64,000 nucleotides of DNA from Pseudochryseolinea flava (GTDB lineage Bacteria > Bacteroidota > Bacteroidia > Cytophagales > Cyclobacteriaceae), in assembly GCF_003286915.1 (NCBI RefSeq), contig NZ_QMFY01000002.1, forward strand, positions 372,001-436,000, read 5' to 3'. Below are positions 1-9,498 of this stretch, in pieces. The first letter of the stretch is position 1. Each line of letters opens with the position of its first letter. The notes under the pieces are model-generated. The model was not told where the DNA came from, did no database searches, and saw nothing but the letters and a program-made list of their open reading frames with translations. Made by a program: the position numbers and the translations under genes.

Positions 1-1164
1 AACATTGCCTTCGCAGAGTCAATCACCACAGGTGATCTTCAGAAAGAATTGCAAGTAGCCGATGAAACAGATGAATTAAGTAAATCACTTGTCAAGATGC
101 GCGACAGTCTTCGCATCGCGCACATGCGGGAAGAAGAAGAAAAATTTCTTTCTGTGGGTCTTACAAAAGTCGGCGATATCATCCGACAGCACAACAGTGA
201 CCCAACAGTACTCGCGGAAGAATTCATAAAAACACTTGTGAAATATACCGGCATGAATCAAGGCGGAATATTTATGCATGAAGGTGATGGCGACAACGAA
301 CGCCTAACGCTTTTGGCGTGCTATGCTTACGACCGTAAAAAATTTCTGAACAAACAATTAAATATTGGCGAGGGAATGGTCGGTCAGTGTTTCTACGAAC
401 GCGCGCCAATCTACATGACGCAAGTTCCAAAAGAATATGTTAAGATCACATCTGGATTGGGTGAAGCAACACCACAATGTATCTTCTTAGTCCCTGTGAT
501 GACGAGTGACGATATCGTTGGTGTGATCGAACTAGCATCCTTCAGCCAACTCAAAACGTATCAACAGCAGTTTATAATTCGTGCTGCCGAAAACATTGCT
601 TCGGCGATAATATCATCGCGAACAACGCATCAGATCAAAATGTTACTCGCAGATGCGGAACAACGGGCTGAGGAAATGCGAAGCCAAGAGGAAGAGATGC
701 GCCAAAACATGGAAGAACTTCAGGCAACACAAGAAGAAATGTCACGCAAAGGTTTTGATACAGAGAACAGAATGCGTGCCATCAGTGAAAGCGGCATCGC
801 GTCAATCGAATTTAATTTACGCGGACAAATTATTGATGCTAACGAAGCCTTCCTCAAATTAATGGGTTACACGTTAGATGAAATCCGCGGGAAACATCAC
901 CGCATATTTGTCGACGAACAAACCGCTGCGAGCTTTGAATATGAAAAATTCTGGGCGGACCTCGCCAATGGAATCGCACATCCAGGTCAATATAAGCGCG
1001 TAAACAAACAAGGTAAACCAGTCTTCATTCAAGGCAGCTACTGTATCCTAAATGACCAGCAAGGCAAACCCGCAAAGGTTCTAAAGCTTGCCACCGATGT
1101 TACTTCATTGGTACGCGACGGTATCAAGTGGAAGAATTTTCAATCTGCAGAAACATTAAACTAA
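1..1164 (+). CDS. HAMP-GAF-PAS sensor protein, 5' end outside the window
   Basis: The reading frame is open from the first base, so the gene starts upstream of the window; 387 residues are visible. The first ~35 residues look like the end of a HAMP linker (FAESITTGDLQKEL, then a DELSKSLVKMRDSL helix). A GAF domain follows (~75-205), then a Glu/Gln-rich coiled coil (~210-260) and a PAS domain (~265-370, with GQIIDANEAFLKLMGY). The protein ends about 20 residues after the PAS domain, with no histidine-kinase, cyclase or chemotaxis output domain. The missing N-terminus probably carries membrane segments. It is likely a membrane-bound sensor that passes its signal to a partner protein; ligand and partner are unknown. 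A TTG at 49 could be read as a start but would split the HAMP helix, so I reject it. Confidence 0.85.
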   Translation, partial: NIAFAESITTGDLQKELQVADETDELSKSLVKMRDSLRIAHMREEEEKFLSVGLTKVGDIIRQHNSDPTVLAEEFIKTLVKYTGMNQGGIFMHEGDGDNERLTLLACYAYDRKKFLNKQLNIGEGMVGQCFYERAPIYMTQVPKEYVKITSGLGEATPQCIFLVPVMTSDDIVGVIELASFSQLKTYQQQFIIRAAENIASAIISSRTTHQIKMLLADAEQRAEEMRSQEEEMRQNMEELQATQEEMSRKGFDTENRMRAISESGIASIEFNLRGQIIDANEAFLKLMGYTLDEIRGKHHRIFVDEQTAASFEYEKFWADLANGIAHPGQYKRVNKQGKPVFIQGSYCILNDQQGKPAKVLKLATDVTSLVRDGIKWKNFQSAETLN

Positions 1165-1168
1165 AAAA

Positions 1169-1212
1169 AACATCCGTGCGTGGCGTAACGTTTCAAGCAC
1201 GGATGTTATTTT
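1169..1212. terminator. Rho-independent terminator between convergent genes
   Basis: An 11-bp perfect inverted repeat (AACATCCGTGC at 1169-1179, GCACGGATGTT at 1197-1207) is flanked by an A-run on the left and a T-rich tail on the right. It lies 5 bases after the sensor stop codon and before the stop of the convergent ABC permease gene, so it can serve both directions. Confidence 0.8.
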
Positions 1213-1227
1213 AAGAACTTTCGTCTT

Positions 1228-2577
1228 TCAATGCAACACTAGTTTTCGCATGTTAAACACGGCGATCAACACAAATATCGCTGTAACGATAACCAATGGT
1301 AACAACGTTGATACCCAAGGGACAGATTGTACATGCTCGGTGTATTCTGGTGTAAACGAATCCCACGCATCTTTCGGTAACGGCTTGTTATCAAAAATAT
1401 ATGGATAAAAGTAAAGCCTCAATTTTTCATGAAATGCATTCGTTTGATCCAAAAACGTCAAATGATTTTCCAGACTTGAGCGTGAAAGTTCGTTAAACGA
1501 CAAATGAGCATGCATCGTGGGAACAAACGAAGCCCACCATCGACTGGTGTATTCACGCTGTCTAATTTTCGAACGCATCGCCCAACTATCGTAACGTGCC
1601 TCGTCATCGCCCATTTGCTGCATCGCATAATACCATGTGTAACTAAACTCGTCATCAGGCGCTACGTACTTTCTAAACTGCGGATAGTGATTGTAAAACT
1701 TCTCCATCGTAACTCCTTTATCGACGTCCCATTTCTGATGATAGCCATCACGTTGTTTGATGAATGTACTTAGTGATTCAGGAACTGGAAATTTGTTCGA
1801 GACATAACTATTCACCGCGGCAGGCAATACAATGGCAAGAACCAGCCACAACGACAAGAGTGCCAAGGCGCTATAGTTCGAGCTTTTCTGAAGCGATGTG
1901 ATCCAGAAACAAAGCGCGAACCAAAACGCCAAATACAAAACACTTACAATTACAAACGCCAACAATGCAGCATCCAGCGGAAGATTCAATACAACAATGG
2001 CAATGCCGAACAGGATGAACAGCATCGTATAAACTACTACCGCACGTGCAGAAAGCTTCACGAACAAATAGCGACGAAAAGATTGCGATTGAATTGAAAC
2101 AAGTTTTGCTGTAGCATTTTCTTTTTCATCTGACAAAAGATTAAATATCAGTGCAATAATCACTAGTGGAAATAGGTAGACGACCACAAAACCGAAATCA
2201 AGATTACCGTACATCAGGCTCGCAGGGTTTTGTAAATCGGTATCATACTTTTGCGCTTCGAGATTTCGGATCGTCACACGCTGTACACTTGGATTTATAT
2301 CACGTTGTCCGATCGAAAGACCAGCCAGCTCCGTGGGCTTGTTGATTAATGCAAAGCGCAGATAGTACAACAGCAATCCTACATTTTCGCCGTGATACTT
2401 TACATTCCGTTCAATATGATCATGCTGATGTTGCGTAACCTGTTCGATACTCCGTTGCTCGTGTTCGATAAATTGTCTACCGATAAAAATACTCACCACA
2501 CCCATGATGAAAAGCAAACTCAACGTAACCACTACTGCGCGCGAGCGGATAAATTGCTTTATAATAAGCCTATACAT
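1228..2577 (-). CDS. ABC-2 type permease, DUF3526-like (second permease)
   Basis: This 449-residue integral membrane protein has six predicted membrane segments. One is at the N-terminus (~13-33), four cluster in the middle and one is C-terminal. Two large hydrophilic loops, between segments 1-2 and 5-6, would face the periplasm. This is the layout of ABC-2 permeases of the DUF3526 group, which usually occur as pairs. It is the last gene of the minus-strand operon; its start overlaps the end of the preceding permease by 8 bases, implying translational coupling. With that permease and the ATPase at 6538-7233 it probably forms an inner-membrane exporter. The TonB receptor in the same operon suggests a metal- or chelator-related substrate, which the sequence does not identify. 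Confidence 0.8.
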   Translation of the reverse strand: MYRLIIKQFIRSRAVVVTLSLLFIMGVVSIFIGRQFIEHEQRSIEQVTQHQHDHIERNVKYHGENVGLLLYYLRFALINKPTELAGLSIGQRDINPSVQRVTIRNLEAQKYDTDLQNPASLMYGNLDFGFVVVYLFPLVIIALIFNLLSDEKENATAKLVSIQSQSFRRYLFVKLSARAVVVYTMLFILFGIAIVVLNLPLDAALLAFVIVSVLYLAFWFALCFWITSLQKSSNYSALALLSLWLVLAIVLPAAVNSYVSNKFPVPESLSTFIKQRDGYHQKWDVDKGVTMEKFYNHYPQFRKYVAPDDEFSYTWYYAMQQMGDDEARYDSWAMRSKIRQREYTSRWWASFVPTMHAHLSFNELSRSSLENHLTFLDQTNAFHEKLRLYFYPYIFDNKPLPKDAWDSFTPEYTEHVQSVPWVSTLLPLVIVTAIFVLIAVFNMRKLVLH

Positions 2578-4027
2578 TCTGAATCACTTTTACAGTTTTT
2601 GATACTTTAACAACTACAAAAAACACCACCACGCACCACAGCACCAGTGACGCAATAGACCATACTTGCGTGCCCGCGATATGAATGAACGGCTGGAACT
2701 TATATTTAAAATCCGGGAACGCCATCCAGTGCTCCTTACCGATCGCATGTGGCTTCTCCCCTTTTTTCTCTTTCTCATTTCCGATATATTTCATCTGGAG
2801 TTCGTTCATCGTTTGTGCGAGCTCGTACCTGTATGATTCTGCCTGTTGCTGGAAATGCTGATACGCAAAAAGATCGCTTCCAGAAAACGCCATCGACAAA
2901 TTCCTGATCGCCATATACGGATTCAGTACCGCGATTATCTTTCCTACGTCATTCTGCCTTTCATAAATGCCAAGCAATTCCTTAAGATGACGCTGATAGG
3001 TTACTGCGCTTAAACGCTCGCCTTCGCGCATGATAAACCCACTGTAGTTAAACGGAAGATGTTGCACGGAATCAACGCCATGAGCATGAAGCAATGAATC
3101 CTTTATCGCCTTAAAGTGTGGATCATTCGGATCGTGACTATCACCCTGACGAATTACGTCTTCTTCAATGGCTGACTCAAAGGTTACTTTTGCGGGCGCA
3201 GGATAAAAATAACTTCCAACGGCCTGCGCCGTCCTTGGCAGTAACACAACAAATACAAGCCAAATGCCTAGTGATGTAATGAGCGCATCCTTCGACGACC
3301 GACTCAACGTTGAAATAACAATCGTTACTACGCTAACGATCACATAAAAGATAAAATAGAACAAAAAAATCGCACCATACCGTAGCATGATATCTGATTC
3401 CATTGAACCCTCAAACAGGAGTAAAAAGAAAATGACCACCACTGCCGGAATATAAAACAACGTCGTAATCATCATGAGTCCCGTTGATTTCCCAACAAGA
3501 AGTTCTTTCCAAGATGCCCCTTGAATAAGAATAACCTTTAATGTACCCATTTGTCGTTCCGCAGCAACAGATGAAAATCCCAAGAAGAACACAATCAACG
3601 GTATCACCACTTGTAATACCATCGCAACACTGATTTCTCCAAACCGAAGGAGTCCGGTAGAGAAGCTAGCCTCCGAAAAGTTGACAGAATTTTGTTTATG
3701 CGCTTCGAGAAACACTGCATTCCCCGTGTAACTCTCCATACCAAAATCAAACATACTTAATGCATGCTTGAGACGAAAAGCAAACGTCCCGTAGTGTGCC
3801 ATGCGATGTGGATGTTTATCCGGATTGCTCTCCCAACTCTTTCGCGCCTCCTGTTGATAATGTGTTCGAATTTCATTTTGGACTGTATAACTATGCCAAC
3901 CGCTGTAAGCCGCAAACATTAGCATCGCGATCACAATCAACAACAATGCATAAAACACGCTCGACTTAAACACTTGCATCATGAATTGACGAGCGATTAA
4001 CACCACAATATTCTTTCTCATGCGCAT
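2570..4027 (-). CDS. ABC-2 type permease, DUF3526-like (first permease)
   Basis: This 485-residue membrane protein has the same layout as its downstream partner: one N-terminal segment, four central segments (for instance the VVIPLIVFFLGF and LGIWLVFVVLLP helices), a long extracytoplasmic loop and a C-terminal segment. The segment VAAERQMGTLKVILIQGAS resembles the cytoplasmic coupling region of ABC-2 permeases, which contacts the ATPase. Its ATG shares one base with the stop codon of the TonB receptor gene (TAATG), so the two are translationally coupled. This ties an inner-membrane ABC transporter to an outer-membrane receptor in one operon. The substrate is unknown. Confidence 0.8.
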   Translation of the reverse strand: MRMRKNIVVLIARQFMMQVFKSSVFYALLLIVIAMLMFAAYSGWHSYTVQNEIRTHYQQEARKSWESNPDKHPHRMAHYGTFAFRLKHALSMFDFGMESYTGNAVFLEAHKQNSVNFSEASFSTGLLRFGEISVAMVLQVVIPLIVFFLGFSSVAAERQMGTLKVILIQGASWKELLVGKSTGLMMITTLFYIPAVVVIFFLLLFEGSMESDIMLRYGAIFLFYFIFYVIVSVVTIVISTLSRSSKDALITSLGIWLVFVVLLPRTAQAVGSYFYPAPAKVTFESAIEEDVIRQGDSHDPNDPHFKAIKDSLLHAHGVDSVQHLPFNYSGFIMREGERLSAVTYQRHLKELLGIYERQNDVGKIIAVLNPYMAIRNLSMAFSGSDLFAYQHFQQQAESYRYELAQTMNELQMKYIGNEKEKKGEKPHAIGKEHWMAFPDFKYKFQPFIHIAGTQVWSIASLVLWCVVVFFVVVKVSKTVKVIQNV

Positions 4028-6528
4028 TAGAAATTATAGGTTACAGATACCATGAAATTACGAGGCGCACCTGGGAAGAGTCGCAAATAGTTTTGTGCAC
4101 CAATCCAGTATGTTTTATCGAAGACGTTATTCACCGTTAATGTTACTTGCATGTTTGCTTTTATAGGCGTGTAATAAAGTGCGACGTCGGCAATCGTATA
4201 TTTTGGAACGTCGAAGCTTCGATTAAACCACGGCACTTTGTTTCCACTATGCTGAACCCCAATGCCAACACCAAAGTATCGCAACACCGAATTGTCAGAA
4301 AAATTATACCGTGTCCAAAGATTAAAACTGTTGGCAGGCGTGTTCTCTTTTCTTTTTCCCTTGATCGATGCATCGTCATCTTCCACAATGCGTGCATCGA
4401 TATGACTGAAGGAAACATTGACTTGCCAAGTCGGTAAAATATATCCAACAACCTCGACTTCAACTCCGCGACTACGATCCTCACCACGTTGCACCAATGA
4501 ATCAGGATAATCAGGTAAGTTGGCATTGATCAAAATATTCCGTTGCTGTATTTCATACAGGCCCACCGTTGCGTGAATACGTCCTTTAAAGAAGTCACCC
4601 TTCATGCCTACTTCCTTCAAATCACTGATGAGTGGTTTAAACCGCGCCGGTGATTTAGGATCCCAAAAGAATGCACCTGTACTCGGCATGAGTGTTACCG
4701 TGTTAGACTGTGGCTGATACCCCTCCAAATAGGTACTGTAGACATTCACATTCTTCGTCAACTCGAAGGTTAAGCCCACACGTGGAATCAGGGCAGTGTT
4801 TTCAAACGACGATTCACCGGGCGCTTGATAATTCGTAATATCTTCATACCACTCGTTACGCAAACTGAACAACGCAGAAAACTTGCCTATCTTCATTTGC
4901 TCTTGCCAGTAAATTGCATGCGTTGTCGTCAGCGCTGAAGGGATAGCTGTTCTTACGTTCATCACATAGTCATCAATGTTGCGTATTGTGTATGATGGAT
5001 TATTCAACGCAAAATGCGGAACGTTCGGCTTGGGCAATGTGCGCCCATCCACGACGATTGTTTGATAGTTTGCAGCATTCGCCAGCACAAATGAATTTGC
5101 TACAGTACCATCATTTAATAAGAAGCCACGAGCAGAATTCTGACCGCCTCCTTTCTGTTTATTCCATCGGCTCATATCATAGCCGATCAACATCTTATTG
5201 CCGATACGCCCGATCGCAAAATCAAAATTAAAGTATGCATTGAGATTATCTGTATTCCAATATTGTTGTCGCTGAACGAATTGCATCCCAGCAAGACCAT
5301 TTACGGGGCTGTTCTCGATGTCAACGGCAAACGCGTTAGTCGTTCGATGTTCTTGCAAGTTCTCCGTCCAAGTTTGTTTCATGTACGAAGCATTGAAGCT
5401 GAGGCTTTCTGTAAACTTGTGCGTCAGATTAATCATCATTAAAAATTCCTTCGACTTAAAAAAATCGTTCGCAGCACCTAAGTTCAAAGCTATCGGTGTA
5501 CTGTTCAAATTCGTTTCCCCCGCAACGGCGCCAAAGATTGGCTGGCCACGATCAAGCGTACCGATGCTGTTACTGTAAATCATTTCGGCATTGATTGCTG
5601 TTTTATTGTCGGGGATATAACTGATCGAAGGTGAAATCAACAACGCATTATTTTTCACGAGGTCTCGATACGACTTGGCTTCCTGAAAACCACCGTTCAC
5701 CCTGTACAAGAGCGTCTTCGATTCATTAATAGGTCCCGTAAAGTCAAGCGTTGCGCGCATGGTGCTGAAACTTCCCATACTCATGCTAACTTGCTTGCGT
5801 GCCGTTGATAATGGCTTTTTGGTGACCATGTTGATGCTTCCTCCTGGATCTACGCTTGAAAAGGTAATCGACGCAGGGCCTTTCAATACTTCTACGCGTT
5901 CGATATTAGATGTGATCGGTTGTAGAAAATAATATTGGCGTGTACGCATACCGTTGATAATCTGTCCCTCTTCATTCTGACTGATCCCTCTGATATTAAA
6001 CTGATTGTAGAAACTTGACGGCGTAACACCACTGACGATCTTTATAGCATCCGCCAATTGGAAAGCTTGCCGATCCGCGATGAGCTCTTTTGTTACGGTC
6101 GATAGTGATTGTGGGAGTTCTTTGTTCTTGATGGCTGTCTTCGTTGCTGAAAACGAATACTCACTATTGTAGTCACGGTCCAATCGTCCTGTCACTTCCA
6201 CGGTTTGTAACTCTTGCGTATACTCCGTAAGTACGATCACGCCAAGATCATAGCGTCTGTTTTCTGAAAGCGTAACACTGTGAATATACGGGTCTAACCC
6301 TACAAATCGAACTTCTATATTGTAAACACCAGGCTCAGGAATTGAAAGCGTAAAACTTCCGTCAGCAGAAGTGGTGGCGCCCACATTTTTATTACCCGCC
6401 GATAGCACAACCGTTGCGCCGGGAATTGGTTCTTTCGGCTGATTGATTACGCGACCGGAAACTTCAATCTGACCATAACCAACTTGATAAATCAATACAA
6501 ATAATATGACAGCAAGAATATTTTTCAT
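4027..6528 (-). CDS. TonB-dependent receptor, siderophore-receptor type
   Basis: This 833-residue outer-membrane receptor has a signal peptide (~1-19), a carboxypeptidase-regulatory-like domain (~20-105), a plug domain (~120-235, with FNIRGISQNEEGQIINGMR and IERVEVLKGPASI) and a 22-strand-type barrel ending in the aromatic YNF. The plug with its VDPGGSINMVTKKP segment matches the FhuA/FpvA siderophore-receptor class rather than SusC. It would bring a chelated metal or similar ligand across the outer membrane using TonB energy. It sits 9 bases after the ABC ATPase gene and overlaps the first permease gene. The operon start has a His/Cys-rich gene and a palindromic operator, so metal control is likely. 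The ligand is not predictable. Confidence 0.88.
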   Translation of the reverse strand: MKNILAVILFVLIYQVGYGQIEVSGRVINQPKEPIPGATVVLSAGNKNVGATTSADGSFTLSIPEPGVYNIEVRFVGLDPYIHSVTLSENRRYDLGVIVLTEYTQELQTVEVTGRLDRDYNSEYSFSATKTAIKNKELPQSLSTVTKELIADRQAFQLADAIKIVSGVTPSSFYNQFNIRGISQNEEGQIINGMRTRQYYFLQPITSNIERVEVLKGPASITFSSVDPGGSINMVTKKPLSTARKQVSMSMGSFSTMRATLDFTGPINESKTLLYRVNGGFQEAKSYRDLVKNNALLISPSISYIPDNKTAINAEMIYSNSIGTLDRGQPIFGAVAGETNLNSTPIALNLGAANDFFKSKEFLMMINLTHKFTESLSFNASYMKQTWTENLQEHRTTNAFAVDIENSPVNGLAGMQFVQRQQYWNTDNLNAYFNFDFAIGRIGNKMLIGYDMSRWNKQKGGGQNSARGFLLNDGTVANSFVLANAANYQTIVVDGRTLPKPNVPHFALNNPSYTIRNIDDYVMNVRTAIPSALTTTHAIYWQEQMKIGKFSALFSLRNEWYEDITNYQAPGESSFENTALIPRVGLTFELTKNVNVYSTYLEGYQPQSNTVTLMPSTGAFFWDPKSPARFKPLISDLKEVGMKGDFFKGRIHATVGLYEIQQRNILINANLPDYPDSLVQRGEDRSRGVEVEVVGYILPTWQVNVSFSHIDARIVEDDDASIKGKRKENTPANSFNLWTRYNFSDNSVLRYFGVGIGVQHSGNKVPWFNRSFDVPKYTIADVALYYTPIKANMQVTLTVNNVFDKTYWIGAQNYLRLFPGAPRNFMVSVTYNF

Positions 6529-6537
6529 AGTCGGGAG

Positions 6538-7233
6538 TTAGATTGATTCGAGATAAAGTTGTTGAAGTTGAACTGCACTGAGGTTGGCAGTAGAAACCTC
6601 ATGCACTAATACACCGCCCTTCATAATGCCAATTCGCGAGCCTACATTCACCGCGTTAAAAATATCGTGCGTTGCCATAAAGATGGTTTTGCCATTCGCA
6701 GCAAGCCTCTTACATATCGATGTGAATTCCGCGGTTGCCTTTGGATCAAGGCCAGACGTCGGTTCATCCATAAATATTACGTCCGCATTCTTAGCGATAG
6801 CGATGGCTATACCAACCTTCTGTCGCATGCCTTTTGAATATGACGACAGCCGATTTGAATGCACTTCTTCTTGCAGACCTGCCTGCGTGAGAAAGGAAAC
6901 CAATTCTTTAGAACTATATCGAAATCCTGCAAGCCTGCTAAAAAAATCTAAGTTTTCAATACCCGAGAGATTTCCATATAACTGTACCACTTCCGGAATG
7001 TAGGCGAGCATCTCATTCGTCCTATGATCATTTGTGTTAACCTGAACGTTATTGATCAGTGCCTCACCACTCGAGGGAGAAATGAATCCTAGAAATACAT
7101 TGATCGTGGTTGTTTTCCCTGCACCGTTTTGTCCCAACAAACAAAATATCTCACCGGATTTTACTTCAAAGTTTACACCGTTGAGTGCAGTCGTCGTGTT
7201 GTACGTCTTTATAAGGTCAATTGCCTTTATCAT
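6538..7233 (-). CDS. ABC transporter ATP-binding protein
   Basis: This 231-residue ATPase subunit drives the two downstream ABC-2 permeases. Visible motifs are Walker A (GQNGAGKTTT), the ABC signature as a YSKGMRQ variant, Walker B (VIFMDEPTSGLDP) and the switch histidine in ATHD. The sequence resembles the NosF/CcmA branch of exporter ATPases. I chose the ATG at 7233 (MIKAIDLIKTY), the usual start for the family; an upstream ATG at 7263 would add ten residues (MQFNSLIVIK). The gene follows the His/Cys-rich gene after about 160 bases and precedes the TonB receptor by 9 bases. Confidence 0.88.
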   Translation of the reverse strand: MIKAIDLIKTYNTTTALNGVNFEVKSGEIFCLLGQNGAGKTTTINVFLGFISPSSGEALINNVQVNTNDHRTNEMLAYIPEVVQLYGNLSGIENLDFFSRLAGFRYSSKELVSFLTQAGLQEEVHSNRLSSYSKGMRQKVGIAIAIAKNADVIFMDEPTSGLDPKATAEFTSICKRLAANGKTIFMATHDIFNAVNVGSRIGIMKGGVLVHEVSTANLSAVQLQQLYLESI

Positions 7234-7395
7234 TTTTATTACTATTAAAGAATTGAATTGCATACGGAACTGCTACCGAAAAAATTCGAGCATGAAAAAC
7301 CGAACGCATGAAATGAAGAAACAGATAGTGCATCCGTTGCATTGCCGATACGAGCGATCGGAAAACGGACGACTTATGAAACGGGATACGGAATG
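7234..7395. other. Intergenic leader inside the metal operon
   Basis: These 162 bases lie between the stop of the His/Cys-rich gene and the chosen ATPase start. I find no terminator hairpin and no TAnnTTTG promoter box on the minus strand, so read-through from the upstream gene into the ABC/TonB genes is the simplest reading. Confidence 0.4.
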
Positions 7396-7800
7396 CTAGC
7401 GCGACGGAGGACCTCTAAAGCGCGCGGTAAGGAAGAATGAATTCGTAAATCCAAAAGCATACCCCGCAGTCGCAGGCGGAGAGACGAAAGCAGTTGTCTT
7501 CAGTGCCTCGCTTCCTGTACACACTTGCGGGAATTGCACAACGATATGATGACACTTGCACTTCTCTGGAGCGACGATGTGAGCCTTGTGCGCACAACCT
7601 GACGCCCGATCATGATGAACCAAAGCGCGATGACACGGATCGTTTTCCAGGGCCTGGGCATGAAACGCATTCTCTGTGTGATCGTGATCTACATGATGCA
7701 ATATCTCAAAAGCAATCGTCGAAACGTAGGCAAACAAGGCAACCATCGCGATGACGGATGTCATATGCCTCTGCATTTTAAAAATATGACGACGAAACAT
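7396..7800 (-). CDS. Small His/Cys-rich membrane-anchored protein
   Basis: This 134-residue protein is not a family I can name. It has one N-terminal hydrophobic segment (~13-32), then a metal-ligand-rich stretch (~35-85) with HHVDHDH, HHDRASGCAHKAH and KCKCHH, twelve histidines and several cysteines. It probably sits in the periplasm or inner membrane and binds a transition metal. I chose the ATG at 7800 because the longer frame starts at 7848 inside the palindromic operator, and a promoter-like box at 7830-7838 would place transcription start near 7823. It is the first gene of the ABC/TonB operon. Its counterpart is the His-rich gene at 9540-9956, which also leads a TonB receptor. Confidence 0.65.
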   Translation of the reverse strand: MFRRHIFKMQRHMTSVIAMVALFAYVSTIAFEILHHVDHDHTENAFHAQALENDPCHRALVHHDRASGCAHKAHIVAPEKCKCHHIVVQFPQVCTGSEALKTTAFVSPPATAGYAFGFTNSFFLTARFRGPPSR

Positions 7801-7829
7801 TTTCACTTCTGGCCGCAAGCTACCGCTCA

Positions 7830-7838
7830 CAAAACTTA
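7830..7838 (-). promoter_or_regulatory. Possible -7 box of the metal operon
   Basis: On the minus strand this reads TAAGTTTTG, close to the Bacteroidota -7 consensus TAnnTTTG but with one extra base. It lies just downstream of the palindrome at 7841-7855 and about 30 bases before the ATG at 7800. No good -33 box was found. Confidence 0.35.
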
Positions 7839-7840
7839 AA

Positions 7841-7855
7841 TGCAACATTGTTGCA
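7841..7855. promoter_or_regulatory. Perfect 7-1-7 palindromic operator (Fur/Zur-family type)
   Basis: The sequence TGCAACA-T-TGTTGCA is a perfect 15-bp palindrome of seven bases, a central base and seven bases. This is the geometry typical of Fur-family boxes (Fur, Zur, Mur, PerR). It lies directly upstream of the first gene of the His/Cys-rich, ABC and TonB operon and next to its likely -7 box. A related 15-mer is found at 9499-9513. The regulator gene is not in the window. Confidence 0.6.
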
Positions 7856-7862
7856 ATATTAA

Positions 7863-9317
7863 TTAATCGCGATCGTTTTCGAGTTCTCTTATCATCTGAG
7901 CCGCATTGTAGTTTTGGGGATCCAAAACCAGTGACCTTCGATAGCTGACAAGCGCAAGTTGCTTATTCCCACTCTTTAAATACGCTTCTCCCAGACTATC
8001 ATGCACGTTCCCTGAAGTTGGATACTCAAGGACATTGAGTCGAAAGATGTCGATAGCATCCTGCATTCGATTAGCACGCAATAGATAATAACCAAGTCGG
8101 TTGAGTTCCGACTCATTAAAAAGATATTCGGAAACGTGTGGTGAGGCTTTGATTTTTTCGTATGCGTTAATAGCATCGCTGATGCCTCGTTGCTGAATTT
8201 GTTGATACATCCACGACGACACCGAAATTTTTGGCAACGTAAAAGATTTATCATCTAAGATATTAACAAGCGCTGTCCACATCTCAAGGGATAAGTTGTG
8301 TCGCAAATTGCTGATGTGAATGATCGTATTTTTAGACGCCGGAAATCTTTCCAAGTAAGCGCGAAATCCACCGAATGCGCCATCATGAAAAAAAGATCGT
8401 TCTCCATGAAACTCTCCAATCCACCAACCAAAACCGTACGATTTGTCCCCGTAAACATCATCATGCAACACATGAGACGATGGCTCAAATGCGTCTTTCA
8501 ACGTCGATGGCTTTACAAGTTTATCGTTGTAAAGCGCTTGATCCCATTTAAACAAATCGTCGGCAGTCGAAATGATCGATGCACTTCCCCCGATAAAGGT
8601 GTCGTAATTATTTTCCGTGCCATACACATCGTAACCGACAGCGCGAAACGTGTTGCGCTTTTGAATTTCATTGAGACTGGTTCGATTCATTTGCAGAGGC
8701 CGAAAAATGTAGTCTTGAAAAAACTCGTGTAAAGTACTAACCGACAATTTTGCAATCAGCATCCCCAACAACGTATAGCCGGCATTGCAATATTCAAATT
8801 TTTCTCCCGGCGTAAAGCGAAGCGTTTGCTGCTGACATAAAATTTTGAACACATCCTGCTCCGTCATATCAGGAAAATCATCGAAAACAGCGAGGCCCGA
8901 AGTATGATGTAGCAGGTGTAGAATTGTTATCGATTGTGTACACGGTGGCAAGTCTGGAAAATATTTCCGAATAGGCATGTCATATTCAAGCTTACCTTTA
9001 TCTTTCAATATCATAATCGCCATAGCCGTAAACGATTTCGACAACGAGCCAATGTAAGACGGCGTACTGGTGAGAAATGTTCTTTGATTTTCGCGATCCG
9101 CCATACAAAAGGCATTTTGATAAATCACCTTACCGTGTTCGGCGACGAGAATACTACCCGTAAATTGTTGTCGCTTGTATAGTTCCAGCATGTACTGATG
9201 GACAGCGCGGGCCTTGCGCGACGAGTCCGTAAGATTCAAATAAATGCTTTCACCTTTGCAAGCAACAGGCGCGACGATTACTGTCATCACAATAGACAGC
9301 ACTTTTAATGGCTTCAT
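7863..9317 (-). CDS. Serine hydrolase (beta-lactamase/class C-like) with C-terminal TPR repeats
   Basis: This 484-residue secreted or lipid-anchored enzyme belongs to the class C beta-lactamase-like family (peptidase S12 fold). The catalytic SxxK motif is S91-L-S-K94, the second motif is Y176-C-N178, and the third is the HDGAFGG segment near residue 305, in place of the classical KTG. The N-terminus has a signal sequence with a possible lipobox cysteine at residue 20. After the hydrolase domain (~40-370) two TPR-like repeats follow (~400-480, ending in YRRSLVLDPQNYNAA). Such proteins are usually esterases or D-amino acid peptidases of unknown substrate. It ends at the operator of the next operon, and its own promoter would lie in 9318-9500. 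Nothing links it functionally to the metal genes. Confidence 0.85.
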   Translation of the reverse strand: MKPLKVLSIVMTVIVAPVACKGESIYLNLTDSSRKARAVHQYMLELYKRQQFTGSILVAEHGKVIYQNAFCMADRENQRTFLTSTPSYIGSLSKSFTAMAIMILKDKGKLEYDMPIRKYFPDLPPCTQSITILHLLHHTSGLAVFDDFPDMTEQDVFKILCQQQTLRFTPGEKFEYCNAGYTLLGMLIAKLSVSTLHEFFQDYIFRPLQMNRTSLNEIQKRNTFRAVGYDVYGTENNYDTFIGGSASIISTADDLFKWDQALYNDKLVKPSTLKDAFEPSSHVLHDDVYGDKSYGFGWWIGEFHGERSFFHDGAFGGFRAYLERFPASKNTIIHISNLRHNLSLEMWTALVNILDDKSFTLPKISVSSWMYQQIQQRGISDAINAYEKIKASPHVSEYLFNESELNRLGYYLLRANRMQDAIDIFRLNVLEYPTSGNVHDSLGEAYLKSGNKQLALVSYRRSLVLDPQNYNAAQMIRELENDRD

Positions 9318-9498
9318 CTTCCAAGTGTTATCATTCCATTCTACTGGGAAACTTCACGATAAGCGGAAGGTTACACACATAGCCGCACTTTCATGAAGAA
9401 TATCACGTTTACTTCTCGCCGTCTGCCTTACCACTTGCAGACGTCTTCGTTAAGCCACCTGGTCCACAACATGTTACTAAACTTATAATTACACCAGC

